This document shows, one piece after another, positions 6,634 through 15,636 of a stretch of 64,000 bases of DNA (within the stretch, counting starts at the first letter, position 1; each line of letters opens with the position of its first letter). The translations under genes were made by a program, and so were the position numbers. Origin of the DNA: Pseudomonas abietaniphila (lineage in GTDB: Bacteria > Pseudomonadota > Gammaproteobacteria > Pseudomonadales > Pseudomonadaceae); contig NZ_FNCO01000011.1 of the NCBI RefSeq assembly GCF_900100795.1, forward strand, positions 1 to 64,000, given 5' to 3'. The notes beneath the pieces were generated by a model, which did no database searches, was not told where the DNA came from, and worked only from the letters and a program-made list of their open reading frames with translations.

Positions 6634-8729
6634 ACGGCATATTCAAAGGGTTTTTCGACGGTGTTCCGCCGTCCCGCGACTGGTTTTACGGCATCCGCAC
6701 CTTTGCGGCGTCGATGCTCGCGCTGTACATCGCACTGATCTTCGAATTGCCGCGTCCGTATTGGGCGATGGCCACGGTTTATATCGTCTCCAGCCCGTTC
6801 GTGGCACCGACCAGCTCCAAGGCGCTGTACCGCGCGGCCGGGACTTTTCTTGGCGCGGCCGCTTCGGTGCTGGTGGTGCCGATGTTCGTGCAGACGCCGT
6901 TTTTACTGGCCGTCGTCATCGCGCTATGGACCGGCACCCTGCTCTTCCTTTCCCTGCACCTGCGCACCGCCAACAGTTATGCCCTGATGCTGGCGGGTTA
7001 CACCATGCCGTTGATTTCCTTTCCGGTGGTGGACAACCCGCAAGCGGTGTTTGACATCGCCGTGTCGCGGACCGAAGAAATCCTGCTGGGCATCGTCTGC
7101 GCGGCCGTGGTGGGCGCCATGTTCTGGCCGCGTCGCCTGGCGCCGGTGCTGGTCGATTCAATGGGCAAGTGGTTCAAGGACGCCTCGACCTACAGTGACC
7201 TGTTCCTTTCCCGCAGCGCCACACCGGAAACGGTCGGCGCGCTGCGCACGGCCATGGTCGGCACCTTCAACAGCCTGGAGCTGATGATTGGCCAGTTGCC
7301 CCACGAAGGCACCCATCGCCAGACCGTGCGCAACGCCAAGGAGCTGCGGGGTCGCATGATTCACCTGCTGCCCGTCATCGATGCCCTCGACGATGCGCTG
7401 TGGGCGCTGGAGCGTCGCACGCCAGAGCTGGTCGCCGACCTGGCGCCGCTGATCATCGAATGCCGCGACTGGGTGGAAAAAACCGCCGAGGGCGCACCGG
7501 TCCGGTATTGGGAAGCGCTGCACAGCGAACTGGATCGGCTGCAACCGACACCGGCGCAACTGGACGATCGTCGCCAACTGCTGCTGTCCAACGCGCTGTA
7601 TCGCCTGCGTGAGTGGATTGACCTGTGGCAAGACTGCCGCAGCTTGCAATGCGCCATCGAGACCGACGATCACCGCCCCTGGAAGGCCGTCTATCGCCAC
7701 TGGCGTCTGGCACGTCTGTCGCCATTCCTCGACAAAGGCATGATGCTGTACTCGGTGGCGACCTCCGTCAGCGCAATCATCGTCGCGTCAGTGCTGTGGA
7801 TTTTGCTGGGCTGGCAGGACGGCGCCAGTGCCGTGGCGCTGGCGGCGGTCTCGTGCAGCTTCTTCGCAGCGATGGACGACCCTGCGCCGCAGATCTACCG
7901 CTTTTTCTTCTGGACGATGATGTCGGTGATCTTCGCCAGCCTTTATCTGTTCGTGGTGCTGCCGAACCTGCACGACTTTCCGATGCTGGTGCTGGCGTTC
8001 GCCGTGCCGTTCATCTGTGTCGGCACCCTGACCGTGCAGCCGAAGTTTTACCTGGGCACGCTGCTGACCATCGTCAACACCTCATCCTTTATCAGCATCC
8101 AGAGCGCTTACGATGCCGACTTCCTGAACTTTGTGAACGCCAACCTGGCCGGCCCGGCAGGTTTGGCATTTGCCTTCGTGTGGACGCTCATCGTCAGGCC
8201 TTTCGGCACTGAAACCGCTGCGCGGCGTCTGACCCGTTTCAGTTGGGGCGACATTGTTTCACTCAGCGAAGAAGCGACGCTGGCCGAACACCGTCGGATG
8301 GGGGTGCGCATGCTTGACCGTCTGATGCAGCACCTGCCGCGCCTGGCGATCACCGCACAAGACACCAACATCGCCCTGCGCGAAGTGCGCGTGGCGCTGA
8401 ACATGCTCGATTTGCTGGCCTACATGCCACGGGTCGATGCGGTGCCGCGCCAGCTGCTGCGCCAGGTGGCGACCGAAGTCGGCAATTATTTCCGTGCCTG
8501 CCTCAAGGCCCGTGAGCGTTTACCCGCCCCCAAGGGTCTGTTGATGACCATGGACCGCGCCCGCCGCTCGCTGACCTATGACTGGATGGGCGATGACACC
8601 TCCCGCTTGCACCTGCTGCACGCCTTGAGCGGCCTGCGTCTGGCCTTGCTGCCGGGCGTGGAGATCGTCGATGTGCAAGCCGAGCAGGCAGAACAACCGC
8701 CGTACGGCATCGATGGAGCGCCACTGTGA
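6630..8729 (+). CDS. FUSC/AaeB-family inner-membrane efflux transporter
   Basis: The 699-residue protein has two hydrophobic blocks (roughly residues 20-170 and 370-520, each with five to six helices), separated and followed by soluble segments, the layout of the fusaric acid resistance/AaeB family. It should export aromatic carboxylic acids through the HlyD and outer-membrane proteins encoded downstream. The start codon is TTG at 6630, and its TTGA overlaps the marR stop. The motif RPYWAMATVYIVSSPF near the first helix is characteristic of the family. The actual substrate is unknown. Confidence 0.9.
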   Translation: MNGIFKGFFDGVPPSRDWFYGIRTFAASMLALYIALIFELPRPYWAMATVYIVSSPFVAPTSSKALYRAAGTFLGAAASVLVVPMFVQTPFLLAVVIALWTGTLLFLSLHLRTANSYALMLAGYTMPLISFPVVDNPQAVFDIAVSRTEEILLGIVCAAVVGAMFWPRRLAPVLVDSMGKWFKDASTYSDLFLSRSATPETVGALRTAMVGTFNSLELMIGQLPHEGTHRQTVRNAKELRGRMIHLLPVIDALDDALWALERRTPELVADLAPLIIECRDWVEKTAEGAPVRYWEALHSELDRLQPTPAQLDDRRQLLLSNALYRLREWIDLWQDCRSLQCAIETDDHRPWKAVYRHWRLARLSPFLDKGMMLYSVATSVSAIIVASVLWILLGWQDGASAVALAAVSCSFFAAMDDPAPQIYRFFFWTMMSVIFASLYLFVVLPNLHDFPMLVLAFAVPFICVGTLTVQPKFYLGTLLTIVNTSSFISIQSAYDADFLNFVNANLAGPAGLAFAFVWTLIVRPFGTETAARRLTRFSWGDIVSLSEEATLAEHRRMGVRMLDRLMQHLPRLAITAQDTNIALREVRVALNMLDLLAYMPRVDAVPRQLLRQVATEVGNYFRACLKARERLPAPKGLLMTMDRARRSLTYDWMGDDTSRLHLLHALSGLRLALLPGVEIVDVQAEQAEQPPYGIDGAPL

Positions 8730-8935
8730 TCGGTGATCTGGATATCAGCGGGATTTTCCTGCCTACCTTTCTGGTGCTGATGGGCATCGCTTACGTGATT
8801 TTTCTGGTGGTCCACGCGGTGCTCACGCGTGTTCACTTTTACCGCCTGGTCTGGCACCGGGCTTTGTTCAACGTCGGTCTATACGCTCTGCTGCTCGGCG
8901 TCGTGGATACCCTTAGTCGATACCTGATGAAATGA
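8726..8935 (+). CDS. DUF1656 small membrane protein (AaeX-like)
   Basis: This 69-residue protein has two hydrophobic helices (LPTFLVLMGIAYVIFLVVHA and LFNVGLYALLLGVVDTL) and is the standard small partner encoded between FUSC and HlyD genes. It starts with GTG in a GTGA overlap with the transporter stop, and its own stop overlaps the next start. Its role in the pump is not established. Confidence 0.9.
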   Translation: MIGDLDISGIFLPTFLVLMGIAYVIFLVVHAVLTRVHFYRLVWHRALFNVGLYALLLGVVDTLSRYLMK

Positions 8936-9849
8936 AAAAACCTCTACTGACGCTGGGCCGTGTGGTCCTGACACTGCTGGTTGTCATCCTCGCCGCGATC
9001 GTCGTCTGGCGCATGGTGATGTATTACATGTACGCCCCCTGGACCCGCGACGGCCACATCCGCGCCGACGTGATCCAGATTGCCCCGGACGTGTCCGGCC
9101 TGATCGAAAAAGTCTCGGTCAGCGACAACCAGGCGATCAGCAAGGGCCAGGTGCTGTTCACCATCGATCAGGAGCGCTTCCGCCTGGCGCTGCGTCAGGC
9201 CCAGGCCACCTTGTCCGAGCGCAAGGAAACCTGGGAACAGGCGCAACGCGAGAACAAGCGTAACCGTGGCCTGGGGAATCTGGTCGCTCGCGAACAACTG
9301 GAAGAAAGCCAGTCCAAGGAAGCCCGCGCCCTCTCGGCGATGAACGAAGCCCAAGTGGCGGTCGATGCCGCGCAGCTCAACCTCGACCGTTCGGTGATCC
9401 GCAGCCCGGTCGACGGTTACCTCAACGACCGTGCGCCCCGCGACCGCGAGTTCGTCAGCGCCGGACGCCCGGTGTTGTCGGTGGTCGACAGCGCGTCGTA
9501 CCACGTGGATGGCTACTTCGAAGAAACCAAACTGGACGGCATTCACATTGGCTCGGCGGTGGACATCCGCGTGATCGGCGACAACGCTCGCCTGCGCGGC
9601 CATGTGGTGAGCATCGTGGCCGGTATCGAAGACCGCGACCGCAGCAGCGGCTCGAACTTGCTGCCCAACGTCAACCCGGCGTTCAGCTGGGTGCGTCTGG
9701 CGCAGCGGATTCCGGTGCGCATCGCGTTCGACGAAGTGCCCGAAGACTTCCGCATGATCGCCGGCCGCACCGCCACGGTCTCGATCATCGATGACGCGAC
9801 GGCCCGCCAGACCGACGCCAACGCCACCGATAAAGGAGTCGCTCAATGA
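8932..9849 (+). CDS. HlyD/AaeA-family periplasmic adaptor
   Basis: The 305-residue protein has one N-terminal anchor helix (VVLTLLVVILAAIVVWRMVM), a biotinyl-lipoyl-like half-domain (VSGLIEKVSVSDNQAISKGQ), a coiled-coil hairpin (about residues 85-155, KETWEQAQRENKRN) and the second half-domain (VIRSPVDGYLNDR). It should bridge the FUSC transporter and the outer-membrane channel. ATGA overlaps join it to both neighbours, which indicates coupled translation. Confidence 0.92.
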   Translation: MKKPLLTLGRVVLTLLVVILAAIVVWRMVMYYMYAPWTRDGHIRADVIQIAPDVSGLIEKVSVSDNQAISKGQVLFTIDQERFRLALRQAQATLSERKETWEQAQRENKRNRGLGNLVAREQLEESQSKEARALSAMNEAQVAVDAAQLNLDRSVIRSPVDGYLNDRAPRDREFVSAGRPVLSVVDSASYHVDGYFEETKLDGIHIGSAVDIRVIGDNARLRGHVVSIVAGIEDRDRSSGSNLLPNVNPAFSWVRLAQRIPVRIAFDEVPEDFRMIAGRTATVSIIDDATARQTDANATDKGVAQ

Positions 9850-11303
9850 AACCCGGCGCGCGCCTGTTAACCGTGGGTTTGGGCCTGTTGCTCTCGGCCT
9901 GCACCGTGGTCGGACCGGATTACTCGCTGCCCAAGGACGCGGCGGTCAATCGTCAGGACTTGCAGGGCGAACTCGCGGGGACCTCGGCCAACGTGGTGTC
10001 GGCGCCGGTGCCTGCCGACTGGTGGCGCCTGTACAACGATCCCACGCTCGACCAACTGGTGGCTCAGGCGCTGGTGTCCAGCACTGACCTGCGCGTGGCC
10101 GCCGCCAACCTGCAGCGTGCGCGGTATCAGGTGAACGAAGCCGATGCCGCTGGCGGGTTCACCAACACCGCCAAGGCGGGCGCGCAACGCCTTCAGGAAT
10201 CGGGCCAGGCTTTTCTCCTGCCGGAGAAAGTGCCAGTGGCGAATGTCGGCGATGTCGGTCTGACCACTTCCTACCAATTCGATTTGTTCGGCGTTCTGCA
10301 GCGCGGTATCGAAGCGTCCGAGGCAAATGCCGATGCCGCTCAGGCAGCGGCAGACACGGCCCGCATCACCTTGGTCGCCGATGTGGTGCGTTCGTACACG
10401 CAAATCTGCGCCGCCAACGAAGAACACGACATCGCCCTGCACTCGCTGGACTTGCAAAAGCAGAGCCTGTCGCTGACCCAACGCCTGCGCGATGCCGGTC
10501 GCGGTGACGAAACCCAGGTCACACGTTCTGAAACCCAATTCAAATCCCTGCGCGCCGATTTGCCACGCTATGAAGCGGCACGTCGCGCTGGCCTGTATCG
10601 CCTGTCGATGCTGCTGGCGCGGCCGTTGAATCAACTGCCGCAAGGCGTCGCCGACTGTGCCGAGCTGCCACGCATCGCCCAGGTCATGCCCGTGGGGGAC
10701 GGCGCGGCACTGCTCAAGCGTCGCCCGGATGTGCGTCAGGCCGAGCGTCGCCTGGCCGTCTCCAGCGCCGCGATCGGCGTGGCCACCGGCGAGCTGTACC
10801 CGGACATCAGCATCGGGGCGACGGTCGGGACGGTCGGTATCCTCAAGGAACTGGGCGAGCCTTCGACCAACCGCTGGGGGTTTGGCGGCGTGATCAACTG
10901 GACCATCCCGTCCAACGGCGCCCGCGCCCGCATTCACATGGCTGAGGCGTCGAATCAGGCCGCGCTCGCGCACTTTGACGGCGTGGTGCTCAACGCCATC
11001 CGCGAGGCCCAGACCGGCCTGTCGCAATACACCGCCCTGTTGGAACGCCGCGATGCGCTGGCCGATGCCGAAGCCTCGGCAAAACAGGCGGCGGACCAGA
11101 CCCATCGCTTCTTCCTGGCGGGCCGCGAGTCGTTCCTGGCGGACTTGCAAGCCACACGCACCTACACCGACGTCACGGCGCAACTGGCGGCGGCGAATAC
11201 GCAGGTGGCGATGGGGCAGATCGACTTGTTCCTGGCGTTGGGCGGGGGTTGGGAGAATTCCAGGCCGGCGCAGAGCCCGGAACAGGCGCAGGCACAGAAA
11301 TAA
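9846..11303 (+). CDS. Outer-membrane efflux lipoprotein, NodT/OprM family
   Basis: This 485-residue protein starts with a lipoprotein signal ending in LLSACTVVGPDYS (lipobox LSAC), followed by two OEP repeats, each a long coiled-coil (LVSSTDLRVAAANLQRARYQ; LLKRRPDVRQAERRLAVSSA). The LKRRPDVRQAER motif is a hallmark of NodT-type channels. It is the last gene of the marR efflux operon and forms the outer-membrane exit duct. The tail (SPEQAQAQK) is low complexity. A REP pair follows directly and probably marks the operon end. Confidence 0.93.
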   Translation: MKPGARLLTVGLGLLLSACTVVGPDYSLPKDAAVNRQDLQGELAGTSANVVSAPVPADWWRLYNDPTLDQLVAQALVSSTDLRVAAANLQRARYQVNEADAAGGFTNTAKAGAQRLQESGQAFLLPEKVPVANVGDVGLTTSYQFDLFGVLQRGIEASEANADAAQAAADTARITLVADVVRSYTQICAANEEHDIALHSLDLQKQSLSLTQRLRDAGRGDETQVTRSETQFKSLRADLPRYEAARRAGLYRLSMLLARPLNQLPQGVADCAELPRIAQVMPVGDGAALLKRRPDVRQAERRLAVSSAAIGVATGELYPDISIGATVGTVGILKELGEPSTNRWGFGGVINWTIPSNGARARIHMAEASNQAALAHFDGVVLNAIREAQTGLSQYTALLERRDALADAEASAKQAADQTHRFFLAGRESFLADLQATRTYTDVTAQLAAANTQVAMGQIDLFLALGGGWENSRPAQSPEQAQAQK

Positions 11304-11325
11304 CTGTCTGATGGAGATCAGACTC

Positions 11326-11413
11326 TGGGAGCGAATTCATTCGCGATACCGTAGGTCCTGGCGACGGAAATGTGTCGAGTGTGAGGGCCTCTCGCGAATG
11401 AATTCGCTCCCAC
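11326..11413. repeat. REP pair, GCGAATTCATTCGCG type
   Basis: TGGGAGCGAATTCATTCGCG at 11326 and its inverted copy ending at 11413 enclose about 45 bases that include AATGTGTCGAG. The same REP type recurs at 58331-58414 and 63430-63517. Confidence 0.88.
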
Positions 11414-11554
11414 AGGGGGTTTTGCGTCGGACGCTCCGTCGCGTGTGAAGCTTCAGGCGTGAAGCCTGAACCTGCTTTGCGAATTGAACTGCCGCCCGCC
11501 TGCACTGCCTGAGTTCTCTATACACACGCAGTCATCATCGGCAGGAGGCATCCC

Positions 11555-12376
11555 ATGCGTACGCTTCAACTGGCAGACCAAACCGTCCCCGTCATCGGTC
11601 AGGGCACCTGGCGCATGGGTGAGGATCGGCACCAGCGCGCGGCGGAAGTATCAGCCCTGCAACGGGGCATCGACCTGGGCCTGACCCTGATCGACACCGC
11701 CGAGATGTACGGCGAAGGCGGCGCGGAAGAAGTGGTCGGTCAAGCGATTGCCGGTCGGCGCGACGAAGTCGTGCTGGTGAGCAAGGTCTACCCGCATAAC
11801 GCCAGCCGCACAGGCATCCCCGCCGCGTGCGAACGCAGTCTGCAACGCATGAAGACCGACTACATCGACCTCTATCTGCTGCACTGGCCGGGTTCTCATC
11901 CGCTTGAAGAAACCGTCGAGGCCTTCGAGCGTTTGCGCGAAGCGGGCAAGATCGGGCGCTGGGGCGTGTCGAACTTCGACGTGTCGGACATGCTCGAACT
12001 CAACAACGCGCACTGCGCCACCAACCAGGTGCTCTATAACCCTGAAGAGCGCGGCGTCGAGTATGACCTGCTGCCCTGGATGCAGAACGTCGCCATGCCG
12101 CTCATGGCCTACTGCCCGATCGGTCAGGCCGGGAACCTGCTGATGAACCCGGCCATCCTCGAAGTTGCCGAACGCCACGACGCCACACCGGCGCAGATCA
12201 GCCTCGCGTGGGTGCTGAGGCAGGACGGCGTGATCGCGATTCCGAAAGCGGTCGATCCCCTGCACCTTCAGTTGAACGCCGCTGCCGCAGACATCGAGCT
12301 GAGCATCGAGGATGAATTGCTGATCGACACCTCGTGGCCGGCGCCGATTCGCAAAAAACACTTGTCGATGGTGTGA
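11555..12376 (+). CDS. Aldo/keto reductase
   Basis: The 273-residue product is a TIM-barrel NADPH-dependent aldo/keto reductase. The catalytic residues are visible: Asp and Tyr in LIDTAEMYGEGG, Lys in VLVSKVYP and His in YLLHWPG; the cofactor end is AIPKAVDPLHLQLN. It is close in length and motif to the YeaE/AKR5-like group. A strong CAGGAGG site lies at the right distance from the ATG. It is flanked by REP pairs on both sides and seems monocistronic. The substrate cannot be read from sequence. Confidence 0.9.
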   Translation: MRTLQLADQTVPVIGQGTWRMGEDRHQRAAEVSALQRGIDLGLTLIDTAEMYGEGGAEEVVGQAIAGRRDEVVLVSKVYPHNASRTGIPAACERSLQRMKTDYIDLYLLHWPGSHPLEETVEAFERLREAGKIGRWGVSNFDVSDMLELNNAHCATNQVLYNPEERGVEYDLLPWMQNVAMPLMAYCPIGQAGNLLMNPAILEVAERHDATPAQISLAWVLRQDGVIAIPKAVDPLHLQLNAAAADIELSIEDELLIDTSWPAPIRKKHLSMV

Positions 12377-12388
12377 TGACCGACCTTC

Positions 12389-12477
12389 TGTAGGGGCGCG
12401 CTTGCCCGCGATTGCAGCGTGTCAGTCGGCATCAAGGTATCTGAGCCGGCGCCATCGCGGGCAAGCGCGCTCCTCCA
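12389..12477. repeat. REP pair, GCGCGCTTGCCCGCG type
   Basis: TGTAGGGGCGCGCTTGCCCG at 12389 is matched by CGGGCAAGCGCGCTCCTCCA ending at 12477; the centre contains GCGTGTCAG. It differs at a few bases from the element at 1715-1802. Confidence 0.85.
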
Positions 12478-12589
12478 AAAGCGTTGCTGCAACGCGCTGA
12501 CACAAACCGTCACAAAACTGTCAAAACCGCTTGCGATGATGCCGCTTCAGATCCTCTGTCTTCAGCGGCCTCTTCGCTTGCGAGCCTTC

Positions 12590-13606
12590 ATGAATCAACG
12601 CATTGCTCCTCATCAGGAATCCGACCTGTTCGGGCTGCTGTACGGTTTTCGCTTTCGCCCTGGTGAACCCGGTCGAGAAATCGACTCCAGTACTGCCCTT
12701 GAATGCCTGCGCGCCCCCGCCGACCCTCATGAATTCGTCTGGCTGCACTTGAACCTGGCCCATGCCAGTTGCGAGCGCTGGATGAAAACCAACTTCGAAT
12801 TGCCCGACGAATTTCTGGAAGCCCTGCACGAAGGGTCGCGCTCGACGCGCATAGAACACGTCGACTCCGCCCTGCTGGCGGTGGTCAACGACGTGGTGTT
12901 CGACTTCAATCGGGTGTCCACCGACATCGCCACGTTGTGGGTCTGCGTACGCAGCAACCTGATGATCTCGGCCCGGCATCAGCCGTTGCGCTCGGTGGAC
13001 AAGCTGCGCTCTTCGGTCAAACACGGGGAAATCTTCCGCTCGCCCCTTGAGCTGCTGGCGCACCTGCTGCGTGATCAGAGTGAAGTCCTCGCACAGTTCA
13101 TGCGCAAGACCAGCATCAGCGTCGACAAGATCGAGGACCAGCTGCTCTCGCAGCGCCTGAGCAACAACCGCACCGAACTGGGCACCATGCGCCGGGTGCT
13201 GGTGAGGTTGCAACGCCTGCTGGCGCTGGAACCCGGCTCGCTGATGCGTTTGCTGCACCGGCCGCCCACTTGGTTGCTGGAAGACGACTTGCAGGAACTG
13301 CGACAGTCCACCGAAGAGTCGGCGCTGGTGATCAGCGACCTCACGGCGCTGGGCGAACGCCTCAAACTGCTGCAGGAAGAAATCGCCGCCAACCTCAACG
13401 AACAGACCAACCGCACGCTGTTCACCCTGACCGTCGTGACCGTGCTGGCACTGCCGATCAACATCGTCGCGGGCTTCTTCGGCATGAACGTCGGCGGCAT
13501 CCCGCTGGCCAGCGACCCGCATGGGTTCTGGGTATTGGTGGCGCTGGTGGCCACGTTCACGTTCATCGCCGGGCGCTGGGCGTTTCGCAAGAGCCGGGAT
13601 TATTGA
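12590..13606 (+). CDS. zntB: CorA-superfamily transporter, ZntB-like
   Basis: This 338-residue protein has a soluble N-terminal domain with long helices, a stalk, and two C-terminal helices. The loop between the helices holds the GMN signature (FFGMNVGGIPL), which defines the CorA superfamily; the GMNVGG form is typical of ZntB zinc transporters. The frame stays open for 57 codons upstream, but these read through a REP repeat, so I chose the ATG at 12590 (MNQRIAPHQESD). Ion specificity is from family resemblance only. Confidence 0.85.
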   Translation: MNQRIAPHQESDLFGLLYGFRFRPGEPGREIDSSTALECLRAPADPHEFVWLHLNLAHASCERWMKTNFELPDEFLEALHEGSRSTRIEHVDSALLAVVNDVVFDFNRVSTDIATLWVCVRSNLMISARHQPLRSVDKLRSSVKHGEIFRSPLELLAHLLRDQSEVLAQFMRKTSISVDKIEDQLLSQRLSNNRTELGTMRRVLVRLQRLLALEPGSLMRLLHRPPTWLLEDDLQELRQSTEESALVISDLTALGERLKLLQEEIAANLNEQTNRTLFTLTVVTVLALPINIVAGFFGMNVGGIPLASDPHGFWVLVALVATFTFIAGRWAFRKSRDY

Positions 13607-13811
13607 GCGTGGCGTGGCGCACTCCCTTGTAGGAGCCCTCGGCAGAATCAAAAGCGGGTTGCGTTTGCAAAGGTGATCGGGCGAAACCCATTTTTTCAAT
13701 GCCATCTATCTCTTAGCGCACCAAATCCGGCACAAAGCTGACCTGAGTCGCATCTCTGTCACATTTTGAAATGATCATGATTGTCATCCCATCTCAACAG
13801 GATTGTGAATC

Positions 13812-15428
13812 ATGGCGACCCCTACACTGGCGCAAGGCTCCTTGAAACAAGGAGCCGGGCTGAGTTCTCAATTCGGGCGCAAGCCCGGTGTTCTGACGAT
13901 GGTGATCTTCTTCGCCGTACTCGGCCTGGGTCTGCTGTACACGGCGTTCAGCCTCAAGCAGGACATGGATGAACTGGGCACGGTCGTGCTGACCTGGACG
14001 CCTTTCCTGCTGCTCGGCGTTGCGCTGTTGATCGCGTTGGGCTTCGAATTCGTCAACGGTTTCCACGACACCGCCAACGCGGTGGCCACCGTCATCTATA
14101 CCCACTCCCTGCCGCCCAACATCGCAGTGGTCTGGTCGGGCGTCTTCAACTTCCTCGGCGTACTGTTTTCCAGCGGCGCGGTGGCGTTCGGCATCATCGC
14201 CCTGCTGCCGGTCGAACTGATTCTTCAGGTCGGATCCTCGGCGGGTTACGCGATGATCTTCGCCCTGCTGATCGCCGCAATCCTGTGGAACCTCGGCACC
14301 TGGTGGCTGGGCCTGCCGGCCTCGTCTTCGCACACGCTGATCGGCTCGATCATCGGCGTGGGTGTTGCCAACGCGCTGATGCACGGCCGTGACGGCACCA
14401 GTGGCGTGGACTGGTCGCAAGCCACCAAGATCGGCTACTCGCTGCTGCTGTCGCCGCTGGTGGGCTTCACCTGCGCGGCGCTGTTGCTGCTGGCACTGCG
14501 CGCGTTCGTGAAAAACCGCGCGTTGTACAAAGCGCCGGAAGGCAACCAGCCGCCGCCGATGTGGATTCGCGGGCTGCTGATCCTGACCTGCACCGGCGTC
14601 TCGTTCGCCCACGGCTCCAACGACGGTCAGAAAGGCATGGGTCTGATCATGCTGATTCTCGTCGGCACACTGCCGATGGCCTACGCGCTGAACCGTGCGA
14701 TGCCGGCCGATCAGTCGGTGCAGTTCGCCGCGGTCGCGCAAGTCACCCAACAGGCACTGACCAAGGCCGCGCCGCTGCCCGCGCCCGCCGACTCGCGCCA
14801 GACGCTGTCCAACTACATTCGCGATAAACAGGCAACGCCCGAGCTGATTCCGGCGCTGGCGGTCATGGCCGGCAAGATCGGCGATCAGGTCGCAAGCTAC
14901 GGCTCGTTGTCCAAAGTGCCCGCCGAAGCGACCGCCAACGTGCGTAACGACATGTACCTGACGTCCGAAGCCATCCGCTTGATGGATAAGAACAAGGTCG
15001 GCAATTTCGACGCGGACACCCAGAGCAAGGTGCAGCTGTTCAAGCAGCAGATCGACAACGCCACGCGCTTCATTCCGCTGTGGGTCAAGGTCGCCGTGGC
15101 CATCGCGCTGGGCCTGGGCACCATGGTGGGCTGGAAACGCATCGTGGTCACCGTCGGTGAAAAGATCGGCAAAACCCACATGACCTACGCCCAAGGGGCC
15201 TCGGCGGAAGTCGTCGCCATGCTGACCATCGGCGCCGCTGACATGTACGGCTTACCGGTGTCGACCACCCACGTCCTGTCCTCCGGCGTGGCGGGCAGCA
15301 TGACCGCCAACGGCTCCGGCCTGCAGATGCGCACCCTGCGCAACCTGGCGATGGCCTGGGTCCTGACCCTGCCGGCCGCCATCCTGTTGTCAGGCGGGCT
15401 GTACTGGTTTTTCACCCAGATTTTCTAA
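13812..15428 (+). CDS. Inorganic phosphate transporter, PiT family
   Basis: The 538-residue protein has the two PiT repeat motifs GFEFVNGFHDTANAVAT and MLTIGAADMYGLPVSTTHVLSSG, plus LPASSSHTLIGSIIG and SFAHGSNDGQKGMG. These form the Na+/H+-coupled phosphate permease core. A hydrophilic insertion of about 130 residues (roughly 300-420) separates the halves, longer than in PitA of enterics but usual in pseudomonads. The gene is monocistronic and ends in a strong terminator. No convincing Pho box was found upstream, which fits the low-affinity, constitutive role of the family. Confidence 0.93.
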   Translation: MATPTLAQGSLKQGAGLSSQFGRKPGVLTMVIFFAVLGLGLLYTAFSLKQDMDELGTVVLTWTPFLLLGVALLIALGFEFVNGFHDTANAVATVIYTHSLPPNIAVVWSGVFNFLGVLFSSGAVAFGIIALLPVELILQVGSSAGYAMIFALLIAAILWNLGTWWLGLPASSSHTLIGSIIGVGVANALMHGRDGTSGVDWSQATKIGYSLLLSPLVGFTCAALLLLALRAFVKNRALYKAPEGNQPPPMWIRGLLILTCTGVSFAHGSNDGQKGMGLIMLILVGTLPMAYALNRAMPADQSVQFAAVAQVTQQALTKAAPLPAPADSRQTLSNYIRDKQATPELIPALAVMAGKIGDQVASYGSLSKVPAEATANVRNDMYLTSEAIRLMDKNKVGNFDADTQSKVQLFKQQIDNATRFIPLWVKVAVAIALGLGTMVGWKRIVVTVGEKIGKTHMTYAQGASAEVVAMLTIGAADMYGLPVSTTHVLSSGVAGSMTANGSGLQMRTLRNLAMAWVLTLPAAILLSGGLYWFFTQIF

Positions 15429-15456
15429 TGATCAACGCTTCACGTGCTCTCCTTCG

Positions 15457-15481
15457 CAGGCGCTTCGGCGCCTGTTTTTTT
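15457..15481 (+). terminator. Rho-independent terminator of the PiT gene
   Basis: CAGGCGC-TTCG-GCGCCTG forms a perfect 7-bp stem with a stable TTCG loop, followed by T7. It lies 29 bp after the transporter stop. Confidence 0.93.
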
Positions 15482-15636
15482 GCCCGGTGGAACGCACCCG
15501 CCGTGGCGGCGGACCCGGCTCATCAAACACGATCCATGTTCCAAGCCCTCACCGTTCGACCATTGATGGCCACTCTCGCCTGCTTAAGATGTCAGCAAGC
15601 CTTCAAGGCCGTGATTTCTTTCAAGTGAGCCTGCCG

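Noticed and set aside
13756..13787. Possible Pho box upstream of the PiT gene (CTGTCAC and TTGTCAT)
   Set aside because: The two half-sites are 25 bp apart, not 11 or 22, and the intermediate repeat does not match, so the register is wrong.
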